From NCBI GenBank assembly GCA_024637015.1, contig JAGXGE010000015.1:124001-188000 (forward strand): a stretch of 64,000 nucleotides of DNA, in the 5' to 3' direction. Every line of letters begins with the position of its first letter. Position 1 is the stretch's first letter. Positions 32,153 to 42,470 of this stretch are shown in pieces. The notes under the pieces are model-generated. The model was given only the letters and a program-made list of their open reading frames with translations, was not told where the DNA came from and did not search any database. The position numbers were made by a program, and so were the translations under genes. This DNA comes from Aequorivita sp. (GTDB taxonomy: Bacteria; Bacteroidota; Bacteroidia; Flavobacteriales; Flavobacteriaceae).

Positions 32153-35100
32153 ATGAAACCAAATTACACAACCTTCGTATTTTTCGTATCCTTTTTTGTA
32201 CTCTGTTTTTCTGAAGTTGCTCAGGCTCAGAAAAAGAAGGTCGAAGCACCCATCCCTTCGCTGTCCGAAATTGAAGACCCAGTGCAGGCAATGCCTACCA
32301 GTAAAAAGTCCGTTGCCAGTTTCGCCATGCAAGGCTACCCAGAAAAAATAGCACCACCTAGTTACGAACAAAAAAGTTCAACCCAGATGGCCAAAATTAA
32401 GGATGTAGAAAACATGACGCTACCAGATTATCATCAGAAAAATCTAGCAAGAGCAGCGAAAATTTTGGACGTTGAAGACAATACAAAACAAGAGGTAACA
32501 TATCCAAAGGTCTTGTTCCCCACAGCGGCAATGGTAAAGCAAGCAAATAAGCAAGTGGCCGGACTCGTCGCGGTCCTGAAAGCTGAATCCAATACCTCTT
32601 TTAGTATGGCCGAAAATGACAATGTGTTATTGCATTATAATTCTACTACTAGAAAGATCGAGTTATCTCCCTTAAATAGCAATTCCGAAGTCTTACAGGA
32701 AGTAACCGCTACCTCTTTAAATGGCGTACTTGTCATTAAAGGGAATAATAATGACAACAATTTGGTGGTAGACGATTCGGTTTTGGAGCTTGGGATTCAC
32801 ATACTTTACGAAGGCGGCGGGGAACAAACTACAAAAGGGGATATACTAACCCTAAAAAATACGGGTATGCCTTGGGAAAATGTGGTGACAAGCGCATATA
32901 ACAAAAGTTCAGGAAAAATTATTGTCAACAATAAAAGTTTCATTACGTATACAGGTTTGGAGCCTATCATTTACTTAGGCACTGGCGGAACCCTTACTAT
33001 TAATTTGCCCAATGTCCCAAATCCTGATGTAGTAGTGGCAAGTGAGGTAACACCAAACCTTACCATTGTTTCCGGAAGCACTTTTGAGAATGTACTTTTT
33101 AATGGGTTTGATGCAATTGTTATTAATGGTGGAACCGATATGGACAACATTTCATTCCAAGGGGTAGACCCCACCATGGATAGCGATATGACCTTGAATT
33201 TTGATACGGACGACTTGGTAACGTTTGAAACAACAGAAACAAATCTTGGGACTCATGATCTTATAGTCAATACAGGATTTCTCGTGGTAAGTACAGATAT
33301 CACCACTACGGGAAACATTAGCCTTACTTCAGAACGAAACACCATAGTCAACAACAACGCCACCCTTTCGGTCACCGATGGCGCGATCAGCATATCAGGT
33401 GGAACAGCCATTGTCATGAATGATGTGTATAATGGGGTGCTTTTAGAGGATGGAAACGCACAAGCTACCGGAGTGGGCACTATTACAATCATAGGTACGG
33501 GGAGCAATGACGGCGCTAACAGTAGAACACAAGGCGTTTTTGTAACAGGAACGTCTTTATTGGAAACCGTTTCAGGGGATATAAGCATTACCGGTACTGG
33601 GGCATCATCCGGAATCGAACGGCAAAATGGCATCAGGATCAATGAAGGGGACGCCGATGGCGCTACCCTGCAATCGGCCGATGGTGACATTTTATTACTT
33701 GGATTCGGAGGAAATGGTACGAGCATACATAGTGATGGAGTCTACCTGCATGGCGTGAATCCAATTCTACTCACCGGAACGGGTTCATTGGTTGTTACAG
33801 GTTTTGGTGGAACTGGAGCCTCATCGTTGTATGGAGTATTTATTGCTTCAGGTCTCATTAGTTTGGAAGATGGATCTGTTGAACTGAATGGAACTGGAGG
33901 TGTTGGCAATGGTAATTTTTGCGCGGGTGTCGGAATCAACGGAGCTACAGTGCAAATTTCTGGAACAGGGACTGTTTTGGTTTCAGGACAAGGCGGGTCT
34001 TCAAGCGGAGGGCAGCAAAATGTGGGAATCGTGATACAAAAATCTAATATTAACGCCTCTGGCGGAGGTATGGTTTTAAATGGTAATGGGGGCTCAGCGG
34101 GCTTTGCGTTAAATGCAGGAATTTCTTTTTTGGGCGGTGCAAATATTGAAGATTCTGAAAATGGGGATATCATACTTAATGGTACTGGAGGTGCATCAAA
34201 TCAACAAAATCATGGAGTTTCGTTTGACGTTGCTCCTAATTCCTCGGTGACTACCAATAATGGAAACATTATAATCACTGGTACTAGTGGAATCCCAGGG
34301 TTTGTTAATAGAGGAATAGACTTGAGAACTGGTAATTTGTTGGCAACAGGAACAGGTTCTATTCAATTAAATGGTACCTCAAACTCTTCTGGAACTTTAA
34401 GCGAAGGCGTCTATGTAGAGAATAGTAATGTTTCTACCACAACTGGAGATATCACCATGATCGGAGCAGGAAACGGCAACGGCCTTGCTAGTGATGGAAT
34501 AGATGTGCTTGAAAATTCATTGGTGAGTACTACCTCAGGTAATATTACCATGACGGGTACTACAACGGCCGTGGGCCAACAACATAGAGGTGTTTATATC
34601 TATACACCCGCAAAATTACAGACGGAAGACGGTACTATTACCATAAACGGTACAGGAGGTTCTGGAGCATTTGGTGAACATCATGGTGTCGTATTGGGCG
34701 GAGGTAATGTAGTTCGGGCAACAGGTTCTGGTTCCGTAAATGTTACGGGTACCGGTGGATCTGGGGGCGCTATTAACGCTGGAATGCTACTTTATAATAA
34801 TGGCTTGGTATCAACTTCCGGTGGTGGTGTAACGTTCAACGGACAAGGAGGCACGGGTACCGGAAATAGCCATTTAGGTATTTATATAATAGCAGGGGGT
34901 TCAATTTCTGATACGGCAGGAGGTAGCATTGTACTCAATGGAACCGGTGGAACGGGAGCAGTTACCAATGTCGGTGTTTATATCAATGGGAATCTTGGAT
35001 CTTCTATCACAACAACCAATGCAGATATTAGTATTACCGGTACAGGTGGCACCGGAGGCGATTCTAATAATGGGGTTTATTTAGAATCTGAAACCCAAGT

Positions 35101-38100
35101 ATCAGCAACCGGAACCGGTGCTGTACAGATAACAGGTATAGCCGGAACCGGAGCAAATAATAACGTAGGAATTCTACTGGTAAACCCTGCTGTAGTGCAG
35201 ACCGAAGATGGCAACATCACCATGAATGGAACCGGGGGTAATGGATCAGGAAATTTTCAAGTAGGTGCCGCCCTGCTTAACGGAAATGTAGTCCAAATAG
35301 CGGGTGAAGGTATTGCCAATATAACTGGTACCGGAGGTACAGGTATAGATAACAATTATGGTGTTTTGGTGCAAAATGCAGCGGTAACAACCTCCGGCGG
35401 TGGTGCAGTGATAACCGGTGATGCCGGTCCGGGTTCGGGAGATGGACAGGTAGGCGTTATTCTGTTGTTGGGATCCACTATTTCTGATGCAGCAAATGGC
35501 GATCTCGTACTAAATGGAACAGCAGGGAACGGAGTAGATTATAACTCCGGTATTTTCCTGGACGGGGGATCAAGGGTGAGCTCATTAGACGGAACTATTT
35601 CGATGACAGGGGTTGGTGATGGAACCGGGGATTTCAATCATGGTCTTCAAATGGCGGCAGCCGCAGTTATTGAAAATACGGGTATGGGTTCAATCAATCT
35701 TCAAGGATCCGGAGGTGACGGAGTTTATATCAATCAGGGAATACGAATGGAGAATACGGGAACAAAAATTACTACTATCGATGGTGGAATTACGCTATCC
35801 GGTACTGGAGGGAACGCAACGGGGGCAAACAATGAAGGAATCACAATTATAAACGAAGCTAGTATTGAGGCGGAGGGAACGGGATCTATTACTTTGACAG
35901 GAAACGCTGTTGCCGGTGACGGCAGTAATAAAGGGGTGGTTCTATTTGCGCCAAATACCTTTGTCCGCTCTAATGGAGGTGGAATCGCAATCACTGGAAA
36001 CGGTGCCGGGACAGGGAGTAATAACTTAGGAATTTCACTGGAAAATGCTTCTAGTGTCCAAGATATGGTGGATGGAAATATTGTTCTGAATGGAACAGGC
36101 GGTAATGGTCTTAGTACCAATCGAGGCATTAGCATTACGGCCGGAAGTGTTGTCACAACTATGGACGGGGAAATTTCACTTACAGGGCAAGGCGGTATGG
36201 GTACAGGTAATAATAACGATGGGATACTCATAAACGGATTGGGCAGTCAAGTGACTTCGAGTCAAGGCAGCATACAAATTATGGCCAATGGGGGTAGCTC
36301 CGGAAGTGGCAGTCAGCATATTGGCCTTTATGTAAATGATTTAGGGATAGTACAAACGGTTGATGGAAACATAACTGTGAATGGTATTGGTGGCGATGGA
36401 TTAGGTAATTTCAATATAGGCGTATTAGTTGGTTTCCAAGGACGCATTGAAGCTACAGGTACAGGAATGGTAGACATTAGTGGTATTGGTGGTGCAGGTG
36501 ATAATCAAAACTATGGAGTTTCGGTTCAAAATTCGAATAGTTTAATTGCCGCCAATGGAGGTGGTATAACGATCAATGGAATAGGTGGACCATCTACCGG
36601 AAATTTTAGTATTGGAGCAGTTGCTTGGGCCGATGGAGATATCATCGAAAATGGAACAGGAGCCATAACCATCAATGGTACTGGGGGGATGGCGAATTCA
36701 GCTAGTGCAGGCGTTTGGATACAAAGTGCTGGAACCACTGTAGTTTCAAACGGAGGGGGTATTACCCTCGACGGAACAGGGGGCCCCAGTACAGGTGATT
36801 TCAGTATAGGAGTGCTCTCCGGATTTGAAGCAGATATCATTGAAAATGGAATGGGGACCATTGCAATTAGTGGAATTGGAGGTATAGCAAATGCTTCCAG
36901 CGATGGTGTTTTATTGCAAAATACGGGATCAACCATTATATCAAATGGTGGGGGCATCAACATTACCGGAAATGGTGGTACTGCTATCACAGAAGATGCC
37001 ACAGGATTATATACATACGAAGTTCTCTTACAAGATACCGGGAATGGAACTATCACAATGAACGGAATTGGTGGTACAGCACCTATTTTTGGAGCTGGAA
37101 CTTGGATAGACGCCAGCTCTGTTATTACAACAGCCACCGGTGCTATTCAAATAGCTGGTACCTCCACCAACGTCCCAGGAACTGGAAAGGAAGGGATACT
37201 TATTGACGGAAACTCAGTGATTACATCCACCTCGGGTAATATCGATTTACTGGGAACTTGTGTGGCGGAAGAGACGTCCGCGATTAATATAGCCGCTATA
37301 GGTGGTCCCATAGCCACAGGAGGAACCATTACGGCTACAGGAATTATCGGCGAGATCAACACCCCGGAAGGGATACCGGCAATGGCTATTTTTGATGGAG
37401 CCAATACCATTATAAACGGTGTATTCTCTCCGGGGCAATCGCCCGGACAAGTAACTGTAAACGGTGACTTTACCATAGGGTCCGGAGATAGGCTCTTAGT
37501 TGAATTTTTGGATTACCTGAATCCGGGAACCGACTTCGATCAAGTAGTGGTAAACGGCTTGGTTACTATTACAGATGCTACGCTAGAATTGGATAATATT
37601 ACTGGTGCAGCTGAAGACTCCTGTGAAACTGTAACTTTAATAGACAACGATGGAACAGATGCGGTAATTGGAACTTTTGCAGGGATAACAGAAGGAGCTT
37701 CCGTTAATCTAGGAGACATTACTGGCAAGATATCCTATGTAGGGGGTGATGGAAATGATGTTGTTCTCGTGTTGGACGACACATTGCCTACCGTGACCTG
37801 TCCAGCGGACATCACGATCAACACCGATGCGGGCAACTGTTCCGCTATGGCAAGCTTCCCAATGCCTGTAGCACAGGACAACTGTGGGGTGACCACGGTA
37901 GTGCAGACCATGGGCGATCCAAGCGGAAGCGCTTTCCCCGTGGGCGTGAACACCATTGAGTTCACTGCAACGGACGTAAACGGAAACACCAATACCTGTA
38001 GCTTTAACATTACGGTGGTCGATAATGAAGCACCAACAATGATCTGCCAAAACATTACCATTCAATTGGATGCTTCAGGAAACGCATCCATAACGGCAGC

Positions 38101-39280
38101 AGATGTTGACGGAGGCTCTACCGATAACTGTGGCATTGCTGGCACATCTGTAAGCCCGAATACTTTTGACTGTGGCGATGTGGGCGATAACCCGGTAGTG
38201 CTTACGGTTACCGATATTCACGGAAACACAAGCACCTGTACAGCGATTGTAACGGTAGAAGATGTGACCGCCCCTGTGGTTGCCTGCCAGAACATAACTG
38301 TGGAACTCGATCCTGTAACAGGAACAGTGACTATCGCTGGAACAGATATAGACAATGGTTCAACAGACGCCTGTGGCATCGCAAGCTATGATCTTGACAT
38401 CGACACCTTCGATTGCTCGAACATAGGCGACAACACAGTAATACTGACCGTAACCGACGTTAATGGAAACTCTGAAACTTGTACTGCCACCGTAACGGTG
38501 GAGGACAATACAAGTCCAGTGCTTGTATGCCAAGATTTCACTATTGAGATTGGAGCAGATGGAACAGCCACTCTTAATCCGAGTGATGTGATAGCATCCA
38601 ACGACGATGCCTGTGGCATCCTTACGGTAGCTGTGGACATCACCCAGTTTAGCTGTGCAGATATCGGAACCCCGGTAACAGTGCAAGTGTTCAGTCAAGA
38701 CAACAATGGCAACCTTGCCACTTGTACGGCTACGGTAACAGCAGTTGACCTGCTTGCACCAGTGGTAACTTGCCCAGCAGACCAGACGGTAGATCCAGGA
38801 CAGGGGAACCTGTTCTACATTGTACCGGATTACTTTGCAACGGGAGAAGCTACGGCAGTAGACAACTGTACCGACCCAGTGACTGTTACCACACAGGATC
38901 CAGCACCAGGGACTTCATTGTCTGATGGCACTTATACCATTACCCTAACGGCAACGGATGAGTATGGAAACACAAGTACTTGTGAGTTTGAGCTTACTGT
39001 GGAGAGTATTTTGGGTGTAGGTGATAACAACCAGAGCCTAGGAACCATAACTATGTATCCAAACCCAGCAAAAGGCAATGTAACTATCGGCAACCCACAG
39101 AGCTTAGAGCTTGAGCGCGCAGATATTTATGACCTAACTGGCAGATTGGTACAATCTTTCAACTTAAAAGGAATGGCAACTGCCAAGACCTTAAATGTTG
39201 ACAACCTTGCCGCTGCTAATTATGTAGTGATCATCAAAGGCAAAGAGGGACAGATAACCAAACGACTGTTGAAAGAATAG
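32153..39280 (+). CDS. Giant T9SS-secreted repeat adhesin
   Basis: The protein has 2375 residues. A signal peptide (ending AQAQ) and an N-terminal region (about 27-330) come first. Residues about 355-1690 are dozens of imperfect repeats built on ITINGTGGxG...NxGVxL...VxTxxGxI, a beta-helix pattern. An autotransporter-like segment (GQSPGQVTVNGDFTIGSG, FDQVVVNGLVTI) follows at about 1760-1870. One HYR domain starts near 1875 (PTVTCPADITIN), then Ig-like repeats (MICQNITIQLD; VACQNITVELD; LVCQDFTIEI) and a second HYR-like domain. A type A sorting domain starts near 2300 (MYPNPAKGNVTIG, IYDLTGRLVQS). It is probably a cell-surface adhesin controlled by the upstream two-component system. A strong terminator follows. 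Confidence 0.92.
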   Translation: MKPNYTTFVFFVSFFVLCFSEVAQAQKKKVEAPIPSLSEIEDPVQAMPTSKKSVASFAMQGYPEKIAPPSYEQKSSTQMAKIKDVENMTLPDYHQKNLARAAKILDVEDNTKQEVTYPKVLFPTAAMVKQANKQVAGLVAVLKAESNTSFSMAENDNVLLHYNSTTRKIELSPLNSNSEVLQEVTATSLNGVLVIKGNNNDNNLVVDDSVLELGIHILYEGGGEQTTKGDILTLKNTGMPWENVVTSAYNKSSGKIIVNNKSFITYTGLEPIIYLGTGGTLTINLPNVPNPDVVVASEVTPNLTIVSGSTFENVLFNGFDAIVINGGTDMDNISFQGVDPTMDSDMTLNFDTDDLVTFETTETNLGTHDLIVNTGFLVVSTDITTTGNISLTSERNTIVNNNATLSVTDGAISISGGTAIVMNDVYNGVLLEDGNAQATGVGTITIIGTGSNDGANSRTQGVFVTGTSLLETVSGDISITGTGASSGIERQNGIRINEGDADGATLQSADGDILLLGFGGNGTSIHSDGVYLHGVNPILLTGTGSLVVTGFGGTGASSLYGVFIASGLISLEDGSVELNGTGGVGNGNFCAGVGINGATVQISGTGTVLVSGQGGSSSGGQQNVGIVIQKSNINASGGGMVLNGNGGSAGFALNAGISFLGGANIEDSENGDIILNGTGGASNQQNHGVSFDVAPNSSVTTNNGNIIITGTSGIPGFVNRGIDLRTGNLLATGTGSIQLNGTSNSSGTLSEGVYVENSNVSTTTGDITMIGAGNGNGLASDGIDVLENSLVSTTSGNITMTGTTTAVGQQHRGVYIYTPAKLQTEDGTITINGTGGSGAFGEHHGVVLGGGNVVRATGSGSVNVTGTGGSGGAINAGMLLYNNGLVSTSGGGVTFNGQGGTGTGNSHLGIYIIAGGSISDTAGGSIVLNGTGGTGAVTNVGVYINGNLGSSITTTNADISITGTGGTGGDSNNGVYLESETQVSATGTGAVQITGIAGTGANNNVGILLVNPAVVQTEDGNITMNGTGGNGSGNFQVGAALLNGNVVQIAGEGIANITGTGGTGIDNNYGVLVQNAAVTTSGGGAVITGDAGPGSGDGQVGVILLLGSTISDAANGDLVLNGTAGNGVDYNSGIFLDGGSRVSSLDGTISMTGVGDGTGDFNHGLQMAAAAVIENTGMGSINLQGSGGDGVYINQGIRMENTGTKITTIDGGITLSGTGGNATGANNEGITIINEASIEAEGTGSITLTGNAVAGDGSNKGVVLFAPNTFVRSNGGGIAITGNGAGTGSNNLGISLENASSVQDMVDGNIVLNGTGGNGLSTNRGISITAGSVVTTMDGEISLTGQGGMGTGNNNDGILINGLGSQVTSSQGSIQIMANGGSSGSGSQHIGLYVNDLGIVQTVDGNITVNGIGGDGLGNFNIGVLVGFQGRIEATGTGMVDISGIGGAGDNQNYGVSVQNSNSLIAANGGGITINGIGGPSTGNFSIGAVAWADGDIIENGTGAITINGTGGMANSASAGVWIQSAGTTVVSNGGGITLDGTGGPSTGDFSIGVLSGFEADIIENGMGTIAISGIGGIANASSDGVLLQNTGSTIISNGGGINITGNGGTAITEDATGLYTYEVLLQDTGNGTITMNGIGGTAPIFGAGTWIDASSVITTATGAIQIAGTSTNVPGTGKEGILIDGNSVITSTSGNIDLLGTCVAEETSAINIAAIGGPIATGGTITATGIIGEINTPEGIPAMAIFDGANTIINGVFSPGQSPGQVTVNGDFTIGSGDRLLVEFLDYLNPGTDFDQVVVNGLVTITDATLELDNITGAAEDSCETVTLIDNDGTDAVIGTFAGITEGASVNLGDITGKISYVGGDGNDVVLVLDDTLPTVTCPADITINTDAGNCSAMASFPMPVAQDNCGVTTVVQTMGDPSGSAFPVGVNTIEFTATDVNGNTNTCSFNITVVDNEAPTMICQNITIQLDASGNASITAADVDGGSTDNCGIAGTSVSPNTFDCGDVGDNPVVLTVTDIHGNTSTCTAIVTVEDVTAPVVACQNITVELDPVTGTVTIAGTDIDNGSTDACGIASYDLDIDTFDCSNIGDNTVILTVTDVNGNSETCTATVTVEDNTSPVLVCQDFTIEIGADGTATLNPSDVIASNDDACGILTVAVDITQFSCADIGTPVTVQVFSQDNNGNLATCTATVTAVDLLAPVVTCPADQTVDPGQGNLFYIVPDYFATGEATAVDNCTDPVTVTTQDPAPGTSLSDGTYTITLTATDEYGNTSTCEFELTVESILGVGDNNQSLGTITMYPNPAKGNVTIGNPQSLELERADIYDLTGRLVQSFNLKGMATAKTLNVDNLAAANYVVIIKGKEGQITKRLLKE

Positions 39281-39312
39281 TTTTTCATAACTGTTGATTG
39301 TTAAAATGAGAT

Positions 39313-39341
39313 CGCCCGAGAATTTCCTCGGGCGTTTTTTT
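39313..39341 (+). terminator. Rho-independent terminator
   Basis: CGCCCGAG and CTCGGGCG form an 8-bp GC-rich stem, followed by seven T residues, 32 bp after the adhesin stop. Confidence 0.93.
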
Positions 39342-39872
39342 GTTTTTAGGAGCACTCATTTTCAGGTCACGTATTTTTCCTGTACCGATAGCAGAAGATA
39401 AAATGTATCGAGACCATTCTTCAACACCAAAACTGTCCTATAAAAAACACAGTAAAAAATGAATTTATTGATTTTTAAAACACAAATACAAACCCCTTCG
39501 CCCTTCGGTTCGACTTCGGGACCCATCGTTTGAATATGTGGAAAAAAACAAAATGCTGTTTGAGCGTAGCCACTTCATTTCGTTCTATATAGAAAACGCA
39601 ATGGGTGAACAAGAATCGTCAGGCTAGATTTTTTTGTTTCTTGCTTGCCCTGAGCGCGGTCGAAGGGTGCGGCAATGTAAAAAAGGAAAGAACATCAAGA
39701 ATATATCAAAAGATACCTAAAGTTTACCTAAGGTCCACTTAAGGTGGATTTAAGGTCAAGGTAAGGTGAAAACAGGTCCAATTTTAATTCAAAAACAATC
39801 TCTTTTCAATATTTTTCTGTAATCTCCCCGTTTATTAGTAATTTGGATATCTCTTAAAATAATAAAACAATT
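39342..39872. other. Intergenic region with REP-like and AAGGT repeats
   Basis: No gene is seen in this 530-bp region. Two GC-rich segments near 39498-39525 (CCCTTCGGTTCGACTTCGGG) and 39649-39670 (CCCTGAGCGCGGTCGAAGGG) resemble repetitive palindromic elements found in many bacterial spacers. At 39730-39767 the word AAGGT occurs five times, spaced 11, 11, 6 and 5 bp, and overlaps CCACTTAAGGTGG. It lies about 105 bp upstream of the formate ligase start and may be a regulator binding array. Confidence 0.5.
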
Positions 39873-41540
39873 ATGTCCGATCTTGAAATTGCAAAAACAA
39901 TAGAATTAAAACACATTACCACTATCGCTCAAAAACTAGGCCTGGAGGCGGACGATATTGAAATGTATGGAAAGTATAAAGCCAAACTTCCCCTTGCTAA
40001 AATTGATCTAAAAAAAGCGGCAAAGAGCAATCTAATCCTGGTCACTGCCATTTCCCCAACCCCAGCAGGGGAAGGAAAAACTACCATGTCTATTGGTCTT
40101 TCCGAAGGATTGAATCAATTGGGAAAACAAACAGTGGTAGTACTTAGGGAGCCTTCGCTCGGGCCTGTTTTTGGCATAAAAGGAGGGGCAACAGGGGGTG
40201 GCTATGCGCAGGTATTGCCTATGGAGGATATTAACCTGCATTTCACAGGTGATTTCTCCGCCATCGAAAAAGCACATAATTTGCTTTCCGCCGTAATCGA
40301 CAATAATATTCAAAGTAGAACCAATTCACTTGGCATTGATGCCCGTACCGTGACTTGGAAACGTGTGATGGATATGAATGATCGTTCCCTGCGCAATATT
40401 GTTATTGGGCTTGGAGGAACTACTTCGGGAGTGCCTAGAGAGACAGGTTTCGATATCACTGCCGCATCAGAGATTATGGCCATTTTGTGCTTGGCAAATG
40501 ACATGGAGGACTTGAAAAAACGCATGGGGTCTATCTTTATAGGCTATACTACGGATCGTAAACCAGTGTACGCGCGTGAGTTAAAAGTGGAAGGCGCCAT
40601 GGCTGCCCTACTCAAGGATGCAATTAAACCGAATTTGGTACAGACCATTGAAGGGAATCCTGCTATTATTCACGGCGGACCCTTTGCGAACATCGCACAG
40701 GGAACTAATTCTGTGATTGCAACCCGCATGGGAATGACTTTAGGCGATTACACCGTTACCGAAGCTGGTTTTGGAGCCGATCTGGGTGCCGAAAAATTTC
40801 TAGATATAAAATGCCAAAGCGCGGGTCTTTCTCCAAAAGCAGTGGTGATTACTACTACTATTAGAGCGCTGAAATATCACGGTGGCGCCGATTTAAAATC
40901 GTTAACCGAACCCAATGTGGATGCCTTGCTAAAAGGAATTCCCAATCTTGAAAAACATTTGGAGAATATTCGCCAATTCAATATTATCCCTATTATTGCA
41001 ATCAATAAGTTTGTGACCGATAGCGATGAGGAGATTGCGGCTATTGAAGCGTTCGCAAAAAAGAATAATGTTCGAGTAGCCCTTGCAGAAGTTTGGGAGA
41101 AAGGTGGAAAAGGAGCACTGGATTTAGCGAGGCAGGTTGTTGAGGTTGTAGAATCGGGAGAATCCAACTTTAAACCCCTTTATTCCTGGGATATGGATAT
41201 GACCTCAAAAATTGAAACCATAGCCACTAAAATATACGGAGCTAAGAGTGTTGATTACAGTGCATTAGCACGCAAAAACCTTAGGACTATAACGGCTTTA
41301 GGGCTAGATCATTTACCTGTTTGTATTGCAAAGACCCAAAAATCATTGTCAGACGATCCAACGCTAATAGGCCGTCCAAGAGACTTCACCATTACCATTC
41401 GTGAAATCGAAATCGCTGCGGGAGCGGGCTTTGTTGTGCCAATCACAGGCGATATGATGCGTATGCCAGGTCTTCCTGCACATCCCGCTTCAGAAAATAT
41501 TAATATCGATAATGAAGGAAATATTACTGGGCTGTTTTAA
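39873..41540 (+). CDS. fhs: Formate-tetrahydrofolate ligase
   Basis: The enzyme makes 10-formyl-tetrahydrofolate from formate, tetrahydrofolate and ATP. The 555-residue length is normal. Visible motifs include the P-loop PTPAGEGKTTMSIGL (about residues 63-77), REPSLGPVFGIKGGA, the TGDFSAIEKAHNLLSA segment, GFDITAASEIMA, HGGPFANIAQGTNS and TEAGFGADLGAEKF, and MRMPGLPAHPA at the C terminus. It is upstream of fdhD and the formate dehydrogenase genes on the same strand, joining formate oxidation to one-carbon metabolism. Whether it is in the same transcript is uncertain, because a 100-bp gap follows. Confidence 0.97.
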   Translation: MSDLEIAKTIELKHITTIAQKLGLEADDIEMYGKYKAKLPLAKIDLKKAAKSNLILVTAISPTPAGEGKTTMSIGLSEGLNQLGKQTVVVLREPSLGPVFGIKGGATGGGYAQVLPMEDINLHFTGDFSAIEKAHNLLSAVIDNNIQSRTNSLGIDARTVTWKRVMDMNDRSLRNIVIGLGGTTSGVPRETGFDITAASEIMAILCLANDMEDLKKRMGSIFIGYTTDRKPVYARELKVEGAMAALLKDAIKPNLVQTIEGNPAIIHGGPFANIAQGTNSVIATRMGMTLGDYTVTEAGFGADLGAEKFLDIKCQSAGLSPKAVVITTTIRALKYHGGADLKSLTEPNVDALLKGIPNLEKHLENIRQFNIIPIIAINKFVTDSDEEIAAIEAFAKKNNVRVALAEVWEKGGKGALDLARQVVEVVESGESNFKPLYSWDMDMTSKIETIATKIYGAKSVDYSALARKNLRTITALGLDHLPVCIAKTQKSLSDDPTLIGRPRDFTITIREIEIAAGAGFVVPITGDMMRMPGLPAHPASENINIDNEGNITGLF

Positions 41541-41641
41541 ATTGAGGCTGAGTAAACCGATTCTTCGATCCGTATTTTAACACTAGCATCCGTTATTTTC
41601 CATTAAATTTGGGTAACGCATCCTTTTATGTAAAAAATATC

Positions 41642-42466
41642 ATGGCAACCAGGAAATATGAAGGCAACAAATTTGAAATGGAAGCTTCACAAAAAATTGT
41701 GGACTGGCTTACTGTTGAAGAAGCGCTTCAGATAGATATTAATGATACTCCTTTTACTGTCTCCATGAGAACACCCGGCGAAGATGAAAATCTGGTTCGT
41801 GGCTTATTGCATTCGGAAGGAATTATAAACGATGTGAACTTTATTCCCGATATTGTTCTGAAAAAAGAGAATGGCGAAGGGGTGGTAACCATCGTTAATG
41901 TTACTATTCCAAAGAATAAATTAGGGGATGGCTATTCCAACAGTCGCAGCCTTTTATCGGTTTCTTCTTGCGGAATCTGTGGGAAAACAGAATTAGGAGA
42001 TCTTGCATTTGCTGGCACCCCTATAGATGACGCCCAAAAGATTGATATGGAGTTAATCCATCAGCTATTTGAAAAAATGAACACCTTTCAGTCAGACTTT
42101 AAATTGTCCGGTGGAACGCATGCAGCCGCTGCCTTTACCATAGACGGCAGCTTGTTGTGTTCTATGGAGGATATTGGAAGACATAATGCGGTAGATAAAG
42201 TAGTAGGGAAATTAATCATTTCAAAAAAGCTACATGAAGCAAAGATAATTACCGTTAGTGGAAGGATTTCTTATGAGATAGTGATTAAATGTTTTAAGGC
42301 AAGAATTCCGTTTTTAGCGGCTGTTTCAGCGCCATCATCCTTGGCGGTAGATTATGCTAAGGAATTAGGGATTACCTTGTTTGCCTTTTGCAGAGGGGAA
42401 AGGGCAACCTGTTACTCCAATGCACATCGCACGAAATTAAATAAACAAAATAGTAAAGCCAGTTAA
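41642..42466 (+). CDS. fdhD: Formate dehydrogenase accessory sulfurtransferase FdhD
   Basis: FdhD passes sulfur from a cysteine desulfurase to the molybdenum cofactor before insertion in formate dehydrogenase. The key motif SSCGICGK with the sulfur-carrying Cys pair is present, along with SMRTPGEDENLVRGLLHSEGI, GGTHAAAAF, MEDIGRHNAVDK, VSGRISYEIV and CRGERATCYSN. I choose ATG 41642; a TTG 33 bp upstream is weaker. The stop is 4 bp before the dehydrogenase beta-type subunit gene, so they are coupled. Confidence 0.95.
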   Translation: MATRKYEGNKFEMEASQKIVDWLTVEEALQIDINDTPFTVSMRTPGEDENLVRGLLHSEGIINDVNFIPDIVLKKENGEGVVTIVNVTIPKNKLGDGYSNSRSLLSVSSCGICGKTELGDLAFAGTPIDDAQKIDMELIHQLFEKMNTFQSDFKLSGGTHAAAAFTIDGSLLCSMEDIGRHNAVDKVVGKLIISKKLHEAKIITVSGRISYEIVIKCFKARIPFLAAVSAPSSLAVDYAKELGITLFAFCRGERATCYSNAHRTKLNKQNSKAS

Positions 42467-42470
42467 TGAT

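Noticed and set aside
33253-38698. Several long frames on the minus strand across the giant adhesin
   Set aside because: They are reverse readings of Gly/Thr/Asn repeats, giving Pro/Val/Ser-rich low-complexity proteins, and lie inside a clearly coding frame.
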